The notes under the pieces were generated by a model, which worked only from the letters and a program-made list of their open reading frames with translations, was not told where the DNA came from and made no database searches. The position numbers and the translations under genes are program-made. A stretch of DNA of 64,000 bases from CAVZVZ01 sp963778895 (GTDB lineage: Bacteria > Actinomycetota > Acidimicrobiia > Acidimicrobiales > Acidimicrobilacustridaceae): the NCBI GenBank assembly GCA_963778895.1, contig CAVZVZ010000005.1:682001-746000 (forward strand). The letters are read 5' to 3'. Within the stretch, counting starts at the first letter, position 1. Each line of letters begins with the position of its first letter. Of the stretch, positions 18,946 through 29,343 are shown in pieces.

Positions 18946-20386
18946 ATGGCTGAGGGCACCACGAACGAGGGCCCCGCAATCCCGCGACCCGAGCGGATCA
19001 TCCTGGGCGAAAGCCGGATGTCCGACGTCGAGGCGCTGATGTGGAACGTCGAGAAGGATCCCCACCTCGATCCCACGTTCGGCAGCGTCACGATCCTCGA
19101 CGCCGCGCCCGACCTCGACCGACTCCGTCGCCGCCTGTTGCGCATGGTCGATCGCATCCCGCGCCTGCATCAGCGTGTGGTGCCGTCACTCGGTCGTCTC
19201 GCGCCGCCCGAGTGGCAGGACGATCCCGACTTCGACATCGACTACCACATGCGCCATGTGGCGCTACCCGCGCCCGGGAGCCGCCGCCAACTGTTCGACT
19301 TGGCCACGTTGCTCGTGCGGGATCCGTTCGACCGCACCCGTCCCCTCTGGGAGTTCGTCGTGGTCGAGGGCCTCGAGGGCGACCGGGCCGCGCTGGTGCA
19401 GAAGATGCACCACACGATCACCGATGGTGAGGGCGGCATCCGGATGTCGGAGCAGTTCATCGACATCGAACGCGACGCTGCCCGACATCGACGAGATCGC
19501 GTTGAGCGCTCGAGCCGCCCGCGCCCGACGCCAACATCTTCGAGACGGCGGGCGACACGATCGGCCACACCTGGCGACGCGCACTGGGGCTCGGCCCAGC
19601 GAGCCGGTGAGGCGACCACGAGCACGATCGTGCACCCCGAACGGATCGGTCGTGTCGGGCCCGATCTGGTCGAGACGGCTCGCTCGGCGATCCGGCAACT
19701 GACGGTGACCGATCGGGCTCACTCCCCGCTCTGGGTCGATCGATCCCTGCGGCGTCGGCTCGACGTGCTCGACGTCGACCTCGACGACGCCCGGGCTGCG
19801 GCCAAGACGTTCGGGGGCAGCCTGAACGACTTCTTCGTCACGGGCGCCGCCGGCGGCGCCGGGGCCTACCACCAGCGGCTGGGGGCGCCGGTCGACACCC
19901 TGCGGATGGCCATGCCCGTCAGCACCCGCAAGGACAAGTCAGCGGGCGGCAACGCCTTCGTGCCCACGCGGGCCGTGGTGCCCGTGGGCGGCAGCCCCAG
20001 CGAGCGGTTCGAGGACGATCCACGCCCAACTCGATCAAACCAAACACGAGCGGGTGCTCGGTCTCGTCGAGCAACTGGCCGGCGTGCTCAACCTGCTGCC
20101 CACGTCGGTGCTCGCCCGCTTCACGCTCGAGCAAGCTCGGACCGTCGACTTCACGACGTCCAACGTGCGGGCCGCGCCGTTCGATCTGTTCATCGCCGGC
20201 GCGTTGATCGAGGCGACCTATCCGCTCGGTCCGCTCGGAAGCACGGCGTTCAACCTGACGATGATGTCGTACCGCGGCGACCTGAACATGGGATTGCACA
20301 TGGACACGGGCGCGATCCGCGAACCCGATTTGCTGCGGAAGTGCCTCGAAGAGGCGTACGCCGATCTGATTGCCGCCGCCCGCTGA
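18946..20386 (+). CDS. Wax ester synthase/diacylglycerol acyltransferase (WS/DGAT), frameshifted
   Basis: About 475 residues. This family esterifies acyl-CoA to diacylglycerol or fatty alcohol for storage lipid. The catalytic motif HHTITDG (HHxxxDG) is present near residue 150, after LVRDPFDRTRPLWEFVVVEG. The C-terminal half keeps GGSLNDFFVTGAAGGAGAYH, DTLRMAMPVSTRKDK, TTSNVRAAPFDLFIAGA and the closing NLTMMSYRGDLNMGLHMD. Breaks occur near 19480, 19530, 19605 and 20022, all with motifs intact on either side. It indicates neutral-lipid storage, consistent with the surrounding lipid enzymes. Confidence 0.88.
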
Positions 20387-20397
20387 GGGCGTGCCGG

Positions 20398-20574
20398 TCA
20401 GTTGGCCGAGAGCTCCTCGACCTGAAGGCTGGTGAGCAACAGACGAACGTCGAGAAGCAGATCGGCCATCTCACTGGTGGACACGAGCTCACGGTGTTGC
20501 ATGTCGTTCAGCCCGTTGTCGATGAGGGCCAGCACCTCGATCAAGAGGTCCTCTCGCTCCTTCGTGTCGGTCAT
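20398..20574 (-). CDS. Small hypothetical protein (58 aa)
   Basis: An open frame MTDTKEREDLLIEVLALIDN through to QVEELSAN, ATG to TGA, 59 codons. It is strongly amphipathic and Leu/Asp/Glu-rich (two predicted helices), soluble, with no motif. It sits in the gap between the WS/DGAT stop and the Ser/Thr kinase, convergent on the former. Acidic helical composition rather than Arg/Pro noise supports it being real. Function unknown. Confidence 0.55.
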   Translation of the reverse strand: MTDTKEREDLLIEVLALIDNGLNDMQHRELVSTSEMADLLLDVRLLLTSLQVEELSAN

Positions 20575-20830
20575 CACGCTGCTCCGGTGGCTCGGTTCTC
20601 GACGGATGTTGTGCCGGGTCCAACCTCGAACCCGGTCGAACTGTTCCGTGACGATCGTCGCCCCGGTCCACCTCGACTCGACCTACCTTACCGATCAACG
20701 CTGACGAAGATGCTCCACATGCTGGTCAGGGGACCGGAGGTCACGCGATGGACACATTGTGGACACACCCGAGCGCCCAAACCAGGGCCTCGGGCCCTGA
20801 GCCGCGGCCCAAACGGGTCTGCGCCGCCCA

Positions 20831-20836
20831 TAGGCT
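20831..20836 (+). promoter_or_regulatory. Putative -10 hexamer of Ser/Thr kinase
   Basis: TAGGCT, 10 nt before the ATG at 20847. The 20575-20830 stretch upstream holds no gene I can support. Confidence 0.35.
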
Positions 20837-20846
20837 GGCCCGTCCT

Positions 20847-22284
20847 ATGAGCTATCGGCTTCAGGAGCGCCTGGGACGCGGCGCCATGGGTGTCGTGGAC
20901 CTGGCCGCCGACGCCGACGGTCATCCGGTTGCCCTCAAGCACCTCGTTCTGCACGGCAGCGCCCGCGACATGGCCCGCGCCCGTCAGCGCATCCGGCGCG
21001 AAGCCGAGGCCCTGTCCCGGCTCGATCATCCGAACATCGTCCGCCTGATCGATCTCGTGGACGACGGTGACGAAGTCGTGTTGGTGATGCCGTATCTCGC
21101 CGGCGGCACGCTGGCGGACCACGTACGGCAATCGGGCCCGCTCGCACCCGGGCAAGTCGCGCTGCTCGCCGACACGTTGCTCGACGCGTTGGCCACCGCC
21201 CACCGCGAAGGCGTGATCCACCGCGACATCAAACCGTCGAACGTGTTGTTCGACGATCAGGGTCGCGCGTACCTCGCCGACTTCGGCATGGCGACGATCC
21301 GCGACGCGACCTCCGGTTTGACCGCGACCGGCGCGGTGATCGGCACTCCCGACTACATGGCACCGGAGCAAGCACGGGGCGAACCGTCGACGCCCGGCGA
21401 GCGATGTGTTCTCGCTCGGCGCCACGTTGTTGTTCGCCGCCACGGCCGCGCCGCCTTACGGTGCCGTCGACCCTCGGATCACGCTGCAACGAGCGCGCAC
21501 GCGGCAAGCTCGCACCGCTGCCGAACAACCTCGACGGACAGCTCCGTCGCCGCCTCGTGCCCAATGCTGCGCAAGGATCCACGGCGACGCCCGTCCGCGT
21601 CCGGCGTCAAGGGTGGGACCGACGGAACCGTGGTGATGGGCCGCGGCCGGCGACGGGCCCGACGCGTCGGTCGAAGATCACCGCCGGCGTACTGGCGGGC
21701 GTCGGCGTGGTCGTCGCCGCGGCCGTCATCATCGCCGGGATCACGTTCCTGCGCGACTCGGGCACCAACACGAGCGACGCCGCCGCACTCGAGACCCCGA
21801 CCTCGACGGACTGCGTGCCGCAGCCATACCAACCGTGCGGCGGCCCCATCGCCCCCTTCACCGACGGCACACGCTGCACCGACGACCATGCCGACTACGA
21901 CGGCCAGCCGGCAAATGGTTGCGAGGCCACCCCCGACACTCAGGACGGCACCACGTTCTCGCGTCGACTGTCGGCCAACCTCGTTCCGGCCGACGACGTT
22001 GATCGCTATCCCACCCCGTGACCGACAACTTCCAGATCCTCTGCGACGGCTCGTTCGAGGTGACACTCGTCGCTCCGCCGGCGGCCTCGATGCGCGTCGA
22101 CCTCATCGTCAACAACGAGATCGTCGACACAGCAGTCTCGAGCAACGGACAGCCGGCCAGCGTCCACGCCGACGACTCCAGCTGCTTCACGAGCGAGCAC
22201 CGCGACGTGGTCACCCGGGTCTCGTGGGCCGGCGACGCGCGCACGTCCGAACCGTACGAGTTGCGTCGCTCCGGCTCGTTCTGA
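20847..22284 (+). CDS. Membrane Ser/Thr protein kinase (PknB-like) with extracytoplasmic domain, frameshifted
   Basis: The kinase domain has the G-loop LGRGAMGVVDLA, Lys31 in VALKHL, the catalytic loop HRDIKPSN from His125, DFG from Asp145, TGAVIGTPDYMAPEQA, and DVFSLGATLLFAAT. A juxtamembrane RRRPSA segment leads to one transmembrane helix (ITAGVLAGVGVVVAAAVIIAG) and an extracellular region with Cys pairs (CVPQPYQPCGG, RCTDDHADYDGQPANGCE) and a C-terminal beta-rich domain (NFQILCDGSFEVTLVAPPAA). Breaks near 21395, 21490, 21555, 21630 and 22015 are needed to join it. The sensor domain is not PASTA. Confidence 0.8.
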
Positions 22285-22302
22285 CGCCGAAGGACCGCGC
22301 AC

Positions 22303-22308
22303 TAGGGT
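22303..22308 (+). promoter_or_regulatory. Putative -10 hexamer of LLM oxidoreductase
   Basis: TAGGGT, 7 nt before the ATG at 22316. Confidence 0.45.
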
Positions 22309-22315
22309 CGCCCGG

Positions 22316-23305
22316 ATGAGCCCGCCATCCGTACCGCTCGGCGTCACGTTCGCGAGCTTCCAGTCGCTCGGCCTCGACGCCGCCCTGACCGCGGCGCGCT
22401 GGGCCGAGGAGCTCGGCTACGGGTCGTACTGGACGGCCGAGACCACGGGCCCGGAGGCCTTCGCCACCCTGGGCGCCGTCGCCGCCACCGCACCCTCGCT
22501 CGACCTGGGCACCGGCGTGCTGGCCTTGCAGCTCCGCACACCTCCCCTCGCGGCGATGGCCGCCGCCACTCTGCAGGCCGTGCAACCCGAACGCGAGGTG
22601 CTGCTCGGCATCGGCATCTCATCGCCGGTCGTCACGAGCCAATGGCACGGCGCCCCATTCGGGACCCGACCGCTCGCCCAGGTGCGCGAGTACGTGGAGC
22701 TCGTCCGGCAGTGCCTCTCGGGTGAGGCCGTGACGTTCCAAGGTGACTTCTACGACGTGCGCCGCTTCCGGCTCGGAGTGCGGCTCGGCGACCGCAAGCC
22801 CAAGATCGTCATCGGCGCGTTGAACGAGCACATGTTGCAACTCGCGGGCGAGATCGCCGACGGCGTGTTGCTCAACTACCTGCCGGCCTCACTCGTGCCG
22901 TGGTCGATCGAACAGGTTCGGCGCGGCGGTAACGCCAAGGTCTACGCCTACGTCCATGTGGGTGTGTGCGAACGGGACGACGGCATCGACTACGCACGCC
23001 GGGACCTGTTCTCGTACGCCGTCGTCGACTCCTATGCCCGCAACTTCGAACGGGCGGGCTTCGCCGACGAGGTCGCGGCCATCCGCGAGAAGCATCAGGC
23101 GAAGGATCGAGAAGGCGCATTGGCGGCGGTGTCGGACCGCATGGTCGACTCCATCGACATCATGGGCGACGCCGATCACGTCACCGCGAGCGTGCGGGCC
23201 TACGTCGACGCCGGCGTCGAGGTGCCGGTGGTGATGCCCCTGCCCTGGGGTCCCGATCGCCTCGGCGTGGTGCGCTCCACGATGGAGGCCGCGGCGCAGG
23301 TCTGA
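22316..23305 (+). CDS. LLM-class F420-dependent oxidoreductase
   Basis: A 329-residue luciferase-like barrel. Landmarks are GVTFASFQSLGLDAAL, ARWAEELGYGSYWTAET, LDLGTGVLALQLRTP, EREVLLGIGISSPVVTSQWHG, KPKIVIGALNEHMLQLAGE and a C-terminal VPVVMPLPWGPDRLG. This arrangement is typical of actinobacterial F420-using proteins related to methylenetetrahydromethanopterin reductase. No substrate-specific residue can be named. An SDR and two further genes follow closely. Confidence 0.87.
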   Translation: MSPPSVPLGVTFASFQSLGLDAALTAARWAEELGYGSYWTAETTGPEAFATLGAVAATAPSLDLGTGVLALQLRTPPLAAMAAATLQAVQPEREVLLGIGISSPVVTSQWHGAPFGTRPLAQVREYVELVRQCLSGEAVTFQGDFYDVRRFRLGVRLGDRKPKIVIGALNEHMLQLAGEIADGVLLNYLPASLVPWSIEQVRRGGNAKVYAYVHVGVCERDDGIDYARRDLFSYAVVDSYARNFERAGFADEVAAIREKHQAKDREGALAAVSDRMVDSIDIMGDADHVTASVRAYVDAGVEVPVVMPLPWGPDRLGVVRSTMEAAAQV

Positions 23306-23333
23306 GCGATCACCGTCGCCGCACCGAGGCGCC

Positions 23334-23339
23334 TACGAT
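23334..23339 (+). promoter_or_regulatory. Putative -10 hexamer of SDR gene
   Basis: TACGAT, 7 nt before the ATG at 23347. Confidence 0.45.
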
Positions 23340-23346
23340 CCGATCC

Positions 23347-24126
23347 ATGGACGTTCGCGACAAGGTCGTCGTCGTCACCGGTGCGGCATCGGGGATCGGA
23401 CGGGCACTGGCCCAACGATTCGCGGCCGAGGGCGCGGCCACCGTCGTGGCGGCCGACATCGACGGTGACGGTGCCGGTCGCCGTGGCCGAGGCCATCGGC
23501 GGCCGTGGCCGCCACGGTCGACGTGGCCCAGGAGTCCGCCATCGCGGCGCTCGTCGACGAGACCGAGCGCGACGTCGGCCCGATCGACCTGTTCTGCTCC
23601 AACGCGGGCATCCTCGCCATCGGCGGCGTCGAGCAACCGGACGACGCGTGGCGCCGCAGCCTCGACGTGAACGTGATGGCGCACATGTGGGCGGCGCGCC
23701 ATCTCGTGCCACGGATGATCGAACGCGGCGGTGGGCATCTGTTGAACACGGCATCGGCCGCCGGCCTGCTCATCCAAATCGGTTCCGGGCCCGTACACGA
23801 TGACGAAGCACGCCGCGGTGGGCTTCGCCGAGTGGCTGTCGGTCACCTACGGCGATCAAGGCATCGGCGTGTCGGTGCTGTGCCCCCAGGCCGTCGACAC
23901 GCGCATGACTGCCGGTATCGAAGGCGGAGGCGTGGCCGGCGTCGACGGCATGCTCAGCCCCGAGGCCGTCGCCGACGCGGTGATCGAAGGCCTCCGAGCC
24001 GACCGATTCTTGATCCTGCCCCATCCGGAGGTCGCGGAGTACGAACGGCGCAAGGTGGCCGATCGCGAACGGTGGCTCGCCGGCATGCGCCGTCTGCAGT
24101 CTCGATTCAGCGACATGTTCTCGTGA
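23347..24126 (+). CDS. SDR-family NAD(P)-dependent oxidoreductase, frameshifted
   Basis: About 260 residues. It has the nucleotide-binding TGAASGIGRALAQ, SNAG in place of NNAG, LNTASAAGLL, and YTMTKHAAVG, the catalytic Tyr-x3-Lys, which lies just past a frame change near 23790. Another break near 23480 displaces the AVAEAIGG stretch. The tail PHPEVAEYERRKVADRERW is common in actinobacterial SDRs of unknown alcohol or ketone substrate. The stop overlaps the next gene's GTG by 4 bp. Confidence 0.83.
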
Positions 24127-24392
24127 CGCGCGACGACACCGACCTCGTGGCGATCGGCCTACGCCGGGGCGACACCGTGCGCTTCCGCCGGTCGGCCGAG
24201 GAGCATTGGAAGGAAGCGTCGGTGATGCGACGCGAACGCGACGGCAGCATCGGTCTTCGTGACGACAACGGTGCGAGCCGCGCCATCGCGATGGACCTGA
24301 TCGAGGTGCGCACGGCCGGACCACGCGGTGGCGTCGTCTGGGAGCCCTTGGTCGAGCGGGCTCGCCGCAGCGAGCAGCTCCGACTGCTCTGA
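24123..24392 (+). CDS. Small hypothetical protein, SH3-like
   Basis: An 89-residue protein starting at a GTG that overlaps the SDR stop (GTGA). The central RRGDTVRFRRSAEEHWKEAS and GSIGLRDDNGASRAIAMDLIEV look like a five-strand SH3-type barrel. It is basic at the C-terminus (ERARRSEQLRLL). No catalytic residues or family recognised. Coupled translation with the SDR and closeness to the methyltransferase-glycosylase suggest one operon. Confidence 0.65.
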   Translation: MTRDDTDLVAIGLRRGDTVRFRRSAEEHWKEASVMRRERDGSIGLRDDNGASRAIAMDLIEVRTAGPRGGVVWEPLVERARRSEQLRLL

Positions 24393-24399
24393 GGAACCC

Positions 24400-25495
24400 G
24401 TGGACGACCCCACCCTCACGGTTTACGAGCAAAGGGCGAACGAGTGGGAGGCGAAGCGCGCACCCGAGTACGACCGACCACGCGGCTCGATTCGGAAGCG
24501 ACGTTCGTTCGACCAATCCAATCGCAGTGATCGTCGACCTCGGGTGCGGACCAGGTTGGTACGCCGATGATCTCGGCCCGGGTCCGGTCGATCGCCATGG
24601 ACGGCGCCCGGGCCATGCTCGACCTCGTACCGGCCCGAGCCCCCGGCGCTGTACGAGTGCAGGCGGATCTGCGGCGCGCTCCCGTTTCGGCGTGCGTCGC
24701 TCGACGCGAGCGTGGGCGTCCAAGTCGTACGTGCACGTGGCCCGCCAGGACGTGCCGTTGGCACTGGCAGACCTCCACCGGTCACTGGCCGACGACGCCC
24801 TCGTCGAGCTGGTGGTGTTCGGGGGTGACCTGGACCACGGCGAGTTCCCCGACGATGCGTTCGCGGGTCGGCGATTCTCCATGTGGCCTGCCGACCTCCT
24901 TGCTCGCGTCGTCGAAGGGGCCGGCTTCGAAGTCCTCCAGTTCGAGACCGAATCCGGCATCCTGGCCGCCGAAGAGACGTTCCGCGTGCGGCTGCGACGC
25001 GTCCGCACATTGCCCGACTACGTGAACGGAAAGATGCGCGTGCTGCTCGTGGGCTTGAACCCCAGCGTCTACTCGGCTGACCGTGGCATGGGCTTCGCTC
25101 GGCCGGGGAACCGGTTCTGGCCTGCCGCGCTCGGTGCAGGCCTGGTGAGCCGGGACCGCGATCCGGTGCACGCCCTCACTGCGCATGGAATCGGGATGAC
25201 CGACATGGTGAAGCGCGCGACCGCTCGCGCCGACGAGCTCGACCGCGCGGAATACCGAGCCGGGCACGAACGACTCGAGCAGATGGTGAGGTGGCTACGA
25301 CCTCGCGCCGTTTGCATCATCGGCCTGACCGGATGGCGCATCGCGGTCGACCGCAAGGCCGTCGCCGGGCCCCAGGATCAACCCCTCGGAGAGTCGCAGG
25401 TCTATGTGATGCCCAACACGAGTGGGCTCAACGCCCGGGTGCCGTTGCCCGAGCTCACCGAACATCTGCGCGCCGCGAGCGAGCTCGCCGGCTGA
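24400..25495 (+). CDS. Class I SAM-dependent methyltransferase fused to Mug/TDG-type DNA glycosylase, frameshifted N-terminus
   Basis: The N-terminal ~200 residues are a class I methyltransferase: IVDLGCGPGWYADDL (SAM motif I), VIAMDGARAMLDLVPARAP (motif II region), LPFRRASLDASVGV and SKSYVHVARQDVP, split by breaks near 24480, 24575 and 24690. From about residue 210 the same uninterrupted frame (about 24730-25495) enters a Mug-like uracil/thymine glycosylase: MRVLLVGLNPSVYSADRG (catalytic-loop motif), ARPGNRFWPAAL and the intercalating MPNTSGLNARVP. The junction is in frame, so the fusion is real. Mug removes U or T from G mismatches and ethenocytosine; what the methyltransferase acts on is unknown. 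Confidence 0.82.
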
Positions 25496-28203
25496 GGCCG
25501 AGCAGCATCGCACCGGCACACACCAGTGCGAGTGCGATCAACACCGGCACCCGCACGTCGCTCCCCGTCGTAGGGAGCTCACCGGACACCGCCGATGCCT
25601 GCTCGTCCGACCCGTCGGTCGGCGGGGCCGTCGTCGACGTCGTGCTCGTCGAGGGCGCTGCGACCACGAGCGTCGCTTCGAGCGAAGCGCTCGATGTCGG
25701 CGCGGGTCCGTCGGAGTAGACCGCCTGCACGGTGGCGACGTAGGCCACGTCAGGTTGAGCGGGGAAGGTGAACGACGTCGCATCGCCGGCAACCACGGCG
25801 GTGGTCTCGAGGCTCACCGCCTTTGGCGCGTTCGTCCGATCGATGCTCAAGGGCGCCGATTGCGACGATGGCCCGGGTGCCATGGACACGACGTAGTGAT
25901 CCGGCAGGCCTCCGCGTTCGGGGGCGGTCCAGTGCACATCGAACTTGTCGTCGCCGTTCTGCGCGAGCTGTACGTCGGTCGCGACACGGGCGGGCAAGTA
26001 GTCACGGCATGGTTGATTCCGCAGCGACGGACACGGCGGCGCGGTAGCCGGCACGTCCGGTGCATCTGCCGCCGGCAGAACCGGCAGCACGACCTTCGAA
26101 GGACGGCCGATGGAGTGGGCGATGTCGTTGCGCACGCCGTAGGGAGTGATGGTGTCGAACTTCCAGAACGGCTGGTTCCCTCCGGGCGCCTCGATGTTGA
26201 CGCGCAGGCTCGAGCCCGCCCGCAGCACGTGGGCGAAGGGGAACAGCGCTATGCGCATCGGTACGAACTCACCTGCGGGCAGTGGCGCGGCGTCGGCCTC
26301 GAGATGGGTCTGGAACGGGTGCAACGGGGTGGACTCGGCCTCATCGAGCTTGCGGTGACTGGCCCGCAACCATCCGCTCTGGATGAAGCGCTCCTGTCCA
26401 TCGGGCCGCACTTCGGTGAGCGTGACCTCGAGATCGGTGTCGGCCGCTTCGGAACGCAGCCAGAGATCCACGCTGCCGAATCCGGCCATCGCGGTCTGGG
26501 CCGCGAAGGGCGCGGTGACGAAGCTGAGCGAGTCGCCCTCCGTCAACGGATTCCAATGCACATCGGGGTTGACCCGCCAGATGGCATCGGTCGATCCGTC
26601 GAAGGTCGACGCCCGCTTCGTGGACGGGTCGAAGATGTAGCTCGATGCGCCGCGCGGTTCGTTGTCGGCGACGGTCGGCGCCGAAGGCGACAGCTTGCCG
26701 TCGGGCTGCAAGTACCAGGTCTGCGCGATCGTGCCGGGCACGGGCCACGCGGCGTAATCGGTCTCGGCCGTGGGATAGGGCTCGCCGGGGCTGTGTCCGT
26801 CACCGTTCTCCCAGAGAACGCGCACGGGCGGTTCGGCCTGGTACGCCGCCAGCGCGTCGGCGTAGGTCGCGTATCCGCCGAAGCGGTCAGGCGGCAACGT
26901 CGCCCCCGAGTATCCAAAGAGGCTTTCGTACACGGTGCCGATGGCCGCACGCAGCACGGGACTGACCTGGGGCTTGCGGTGGCCCACGTAGAAGTCGACG
27001 AACTCGAGCAGCCGCGTCATCTGCTCGGGTCCCAGCGGTTCGACGTGAGTGCCGTTCGTCAGCGTCACGCGCAGCACTGGCGCCGACGTGAACTTGGGGA
27101 CCATCGTCGAGAACTCGCCACCGGTCTGCTCGTCCTGGAACTGCCCGGCGAGGTACACGGGCACGTTGATCTTGTCGACGAACGTACGCGGCGCCAGCGC
27201 GTCACCGGCCGCTTCGTAGAACCGATCGGGTCGGATCTCGGACAACAGGTCACGCGCTTGGAGATGCATCTTCTGATTGGCGGAACACGTGGTGTCACCG
27301 CCGGAGATGCGATCCTTCACCCATTGGTGCGCCGCGGGCTTGGCCCCGTTCACACGATCCTGAGCCCATCCGAGCGCGAAGCCGGAGTTGAGGATGCCAC
27401 CCGGATAGAGCGTGCTGCGATAGGTGTCGGCGATGACCGACAAAGGTGTGATGGCTCGCAGGTGCGGCGGCTGGGTCTGCGCGACGAACAACTGACTGAT
27501 GCCCGGATAGGAGATTCCCACCAAGCCCACGTTGCCGTTCGACCAAGACTGCGCGGCGACTGCCTCGACGACGTCGTACCCGTCGAGCGACTGCAGCTTC
27601 TCGAAGAAGTCGAACGCGCCGCCGGAACAGCCGGTGCCGCGCATGTTCACGCCGACAACCACATACCCCTGCACCGAGAACACGAGCGCCTCTTGAGGTG
27701 GCGCTCCCGGAGCGGAGGGGTCGTACCCCGAGTAGTCGACCACCACCGGCCACGGACCGGCCGTGCCATCGTTCGGGAAGGTCACGTTGATGCTCAGGCT
27801 CGTGCCGTCGCGCGTCGGGACGTAGCCGTAGCCCTGATTGATCGTGATGCCGTCATAGAAGGACTGTGCAGGATGATCGTCGGGACTCATCACCGTGAGC
27901 GGGTCGGACACCTCACCGTTCTGCCGCACGCGATAACCCGAGCCCTGCCGCGACCTCCCGGAACAACACGGAACCGAGATCATCGGCCGTCGAGCTCGCA
28001 ACCACATCGTTGGACGCATCGAGCAGATCGACGGCGTCGCCCGGCGTGAGATCCTCAGCGGAGACCTGGTTGACGCTGGCGCGTGTAGTGAACGGGGGCG
28101 GAGCGGCACTCGTGGGAGACGGCGGCACCAAGCCGATCAGCGCCGCGAGCACGCCCACGGCGAGCAGGCCCACGACGAAACGCCGACCAGCATGTTGCGC
28201 CAC
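25455..28203 (-). CDS. S15-family (CocE/NonD, X-Pro-dipeptidyl-peptidase-like) hydrolase, secreted and LPTTG-anchored, one frameshift
   Basis: About 915 residues. A GTG start with GGGGAGGAAATC upstream gives a Sec signal peptide (FVVGLLAVGVLAALIGLVPP). The S15 fold shows VVVDYSGYDP, VVGVNMRGTGCSGGAFDF and the nucleophile GISYPGISQ; the C-terminal jelly-roll follows LDEAESTPLHPF. Then come a fibronectin-III-like domain (PERGGLPDHYVVSMAPG), a Thr/Ser linker and the sorting signal LPTTG, a hydrophobic helix and RRARSRRADVR. The sequence breaks near 27940. The enzyme probably hydrolyses an ester or peptide on the cell surface. It converges on, and overlaps by 41 bp, the glycosylase gene. Confidence 0.85.
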
Positions 28204-28320
28204 GATTTCCTCCCCCGAGATACGACGCGGTGCTCGCCAACACCGCAAGGCCAGCGAGGTTACCAACGGCGCGCTCCTCACGGAAAGCCGCGTTGCCCCG
28301 CACCTCCGGCACCCCTGGCC

Positions 28321-28326
28321 TACGGT
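28321..28326 (+). promoter_or_regulatory. Putative -10 hexamer upstream of DUF7064-like gene
   Basis: TACGGT, 6 nt before the ATG at 28333. Confidence 0.45.
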
Positions 28327-28332
28327 GGCCAG

Positions 28333-29331
28333 ATGCGAGTGCGTCTGGAACCACAAGACGAGTACATGCACGAGCTCGGCCCTGAAGAGAACTTCAACGA
28401 GAGCATGTACTTCAACGTCTACGACCCCGCCACCAAGCTGGGCGGCTTCTTCCGCCTGGGCAATCGGGCCAACGAGGGCAGGGGCGAGATGACGATCTGC
28501 CTCTACCTGCCCGATGGTCGGGTCGCGTTCATGTTCAAGCGGCCCGAGGTGCACGACAACGACGCGTTCGATGCCGCGGGCATGCGATTCGAAGTGATCG
28601 AGCCCTTCGAGCACCTGCGCGTCAGCTACGAGGGCAAGGCAGTCGTGCTCGAGCGACCACTCGAGATGGCCGATCCGCGGGAGGCGTTCACCAACAATCC
28701 GTACGAGGAGTGCCGTGTGAGCCTCGCGTACGGCCGTGTGAGCGACATGTTCGGCGGTGAGCCCGAAGAGTCACACGAGCGGCCCGGCGAGGAGTTCGCC
28801 CGCGGCCACTACGAGCAACTGGTGTCGGCCACAGGGACCGTCGAGCTCGGCGATCAGCGCTGGGAGATCAAGGGCTACGGCTTGCGCGATCACTCGTGGG
28901 GTCCGCGCTACTGGCAGGCGCCGTGGTACTACCGGTGGCTCACCGCGAACTTCGGCGACGACTTCGGCTTCATGGGCTCTCGCATCGCCCGCCGCGACAG
29001 CGACGGCACCCGAGGCGGCTTCGTCTGGGACGGCACCAAGCTGCTGCCGTGCCACGACTTCGAGATCAGCACGGGCTGGGAAGGCGACGACCAGTACCAC
29101 CAACGCATCACGGCAGTCCTGCGCGCCAAGGACAACGGCGAACTTCGCGAATGGAAGTTCAGCGGCGACGTGCTCAACCTCATCCCGCTACGCAATCGTC
29201 GTGACGGATTGGTGACTCGCATCTCCGAGGGCCTCACCCAATGGACGCTCGACGACGGCCGGGTCGGCTATGGGTGGTCCGAGTACTTGGACCAGATCCT
29301 CGACGACCAACCCGTGGGCATCGACGAATAG
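28333..29331 (+). CDS. Hypothetical protein, AttH/DUF7064-like lipocalin-type
   Basis: A 332-residue soluble protein. The N-terminal MYFNVYDPATKLGGFFRLG and the C-terminal YGLRDHSWGPRYWQAPWYYR followed by DDFGFMGSRIARRD resemble the duplicated beta-barrel of AttH-like and carotenoid 1,2-hydratase-like proteins (DUF7064/DUF7065), frequent near lipid and terpenoid catabolic genes. Conserved W, H and D in RDHSWG may line a ligand pocket. The catalytic role, if any, is unknown. Confidence 0.75.
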   Translation: MRVRLEPQDEYMHELGPEENFNESMYFNVYDPATKLGGFFRLGNRANEGRGEMTICLYLPDGRVAFMFKRPEVHDNDAFDAAGMRFEVIEPFEHLRVSYEGKAVVLERPLEMADPREAFTNNPYEECRVSLAYGRVSDMFGGEPEESHERPGEEFARGHYEQLVSATGTVELGDQRWEIKGYGLRDHSWGPRYWQAPWYYRWLTANFGDDFGFMGSRIARRDSDGTRGGFVWDGTKLLPCHDFEISTGWEGDDQYHQRITAVLRAKDNGELREWKFSGDVLNLIPLRNRRDGLVTRISEGLTQWTLDDGRVGYGWSEYLDQILDDQPVGIDE

Positions 29332-29343
29332 CTGGGCGGGTTT

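Noticed and set aside
25422..28049. 875-codon open frame opposite the S15 hydrolase
   Set aside because: Antisense shadow in high-GC DNA; the opposite strand has signal peptide, catalytic motif and sorting signal.
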